Source: an uncultured Clostridia bacterium | GTDB lineage: Bacteria > Bacillota > Clostridia > Oscillospirales > Ruminococcaceae | Reading direction: 5' to 3' | Length of the DNA: 22,393 bases | NCBI GenBank assembly: GCA_947628385.1 | Contig: CANQZS010000004.1 | Span: 1 to 22,393, forward strand | In this document: one piece after another, positions 21,820 through 22,393 of the stretch | Position numbering within the stretch: the first letter of the stretch is position 1 | Layout: each line of letters begins with the position of its first letter | Notes under the pieces: model-generated | Databases searched by the model: none | The model's input: only the letters and a program-made list of their open reading frames with translations | What the model was told of the DNA's origin: nothing | Translations under genes and position numbers: made by a program

Positions 21820-22393
21820 ATGTCGGCAGAGAGCAAGTTTATAAATAATCTGACATCAACAGAGCTTGAAGATATTATAAACATCTACTCTGCCGCGTTG
21901 TCAAAAAGCAGTAAGATAGCTCATAGCATGGATAGCTCATTGCAGAAACTCCATGAAGCATACGCCTTTATGCAGAGAGCAGAAGGAAATAAAGACAAAC
22001 GGCAAAGGACAGCCGTTTCAAAGGATATTGCGAAACGGATGATAAGCGATTATGCAGAGTTTATAACCAACTATATATCTCTGTATGATACTTACAGTAA
22101 TATATTCGGAGCGGTATACGATACAAGGGAACTGCGAAGGAGTATTGAGTGGGATATAGTCCCGACTCAAATTCAGACTGCATCAACACCGACGAAGCTC
22201 ATGGTGAAGCTGCCGCATATACCCGTCAAAACACACTGCCGAGCTTCAGTGTTAAGGGATATTCTCAAAACACAGCTTGACCGATTATTCGGTGACGGTC
22301 TGATACCGATTATTGAAAAGAAGTTAGTCAGAATAATACATATATACCCCTCGGCTGTTCGTTCATGGCAAGTCCCTGACAATGACAATTATT
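21820..22393 (+). CDS. DUF6100-like protein, 3'-truncated by the window edge
   Basis: An ATG at 21820, 3 bases after the previous stop and behind GGGAGGAC, opens a frame that stays open for 191 codons to the window end. Residues 1-110 are mostly helical (TELEDIINIYSAALSKSSKIA..., RMISDYAEFITNYISLYDTY). Residues about 112-191 are beta-rich: SIEWDIVPTQIQ, KLMVKLPHIPVKT, LVRIIHIYP, ending DNDNY. The LPxxPxK strand, an hhhhxHxY strand and a final DNDNYE-like motif recall DUF6100 proteins found on Clostridia mobile elements. Function is unknown. It is probably cotranscribed with the winged-helix gene. Confidence 0.6.
   Translation, partial: MSAESKFINNLTSTELEDIINIYSAALSKSSKIAHSMDSSLQKLHEAYAFMQRAEGNKDKRQRTAVSKDIAKRMISDYAEFITNYISLYDTYSNIFGAVYDTRELRRSIEWDIVPTQIQTASTPTKLMVKLPHIPVKTHCRASVLRDILKTQLDRLFGDGLIPIIEKKLVRIIHIYPSAVRSWQVPDNDNY

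Noticed and set aside
1..22393. Insertion sequence or recombinase marking the element ends
   Set aside because: No transposase, integrase or terminal inverted repeats were seen; mobility is inferred only from the transfer genes.

Overview
The window looks like part of a conjugative plasmid or integrative conjugative element from a low-to-mid GC, Gram-positive Clostridia-type bacterium (gut or rumen Oscillospirales/Lachnospiraceae-like). This is inferred from strong AGGAGG-type ribosome binding sites, TTGACA/TATAAT promoters, rho-independent terminators, SLH-anchored surface proteins, dockerin-type calcium loops and a VirB4-type ATPase. Every gene I can support lies on the + strand. I see no tRNA, rRNA, CRISPR array or insertion sequence.

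Surface region (1-12572). The window opens inside a large SLH protein (1-2061, 5' end missing). After a structured non-coding segment comes a three-gene run. It encodes a sigma-70-like protein with six tandem helix-turn-helix-like repeats (2439-4502), a secreted cohesin-like/dockerin protein (4534-6024) and a 1700-residue repeat-rich SLH protein (6044-11146). A strong terminator closes the run. A secreted metzincin-type metalloprotease (11571-12572) follows.

Non-coding RNA region (11190-13008). Two consensus promoters flank the protease gene. Each leads into a structured, terminator-ended stretch with no credible ORF, and both candidate RNAs begin with the same 12-nt motif, AATGATATGAAG.

Transfer region (13009-22393). 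This holds a second small sigma-like protein, a one-pass membrane protein with a SAF domain, a coupled two-helix membrane protein, an S1/OB-fold protein, a PrgI/VirB3-like membrane protein with a long charged tail, a VirB4 ATPase, a winged-helix-like protein and a 3'-truncated protein resembling DUF6100. The S1-type gene is preceded by about 500 nt containing a possible leader peptide and two elaborate RNA hairpin domains, one with a 27-bp helix. The winged-helix gene is preceded by an array of CGT-cored units spaced 10-11 bp apart, like an iteron, centromere or operator array.

Taken together (inference), the element encodes a cell-wall-anchored surface system, possibly for adhesion or mating-pair stabilisation, next to part of a type IV secretion machine, with two dedicated sigma-like regulators and heavy RNA-level control. 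The least familiar items are the sigma-repeat fusion, the paired RNAs, the S1 leader and the phased array.
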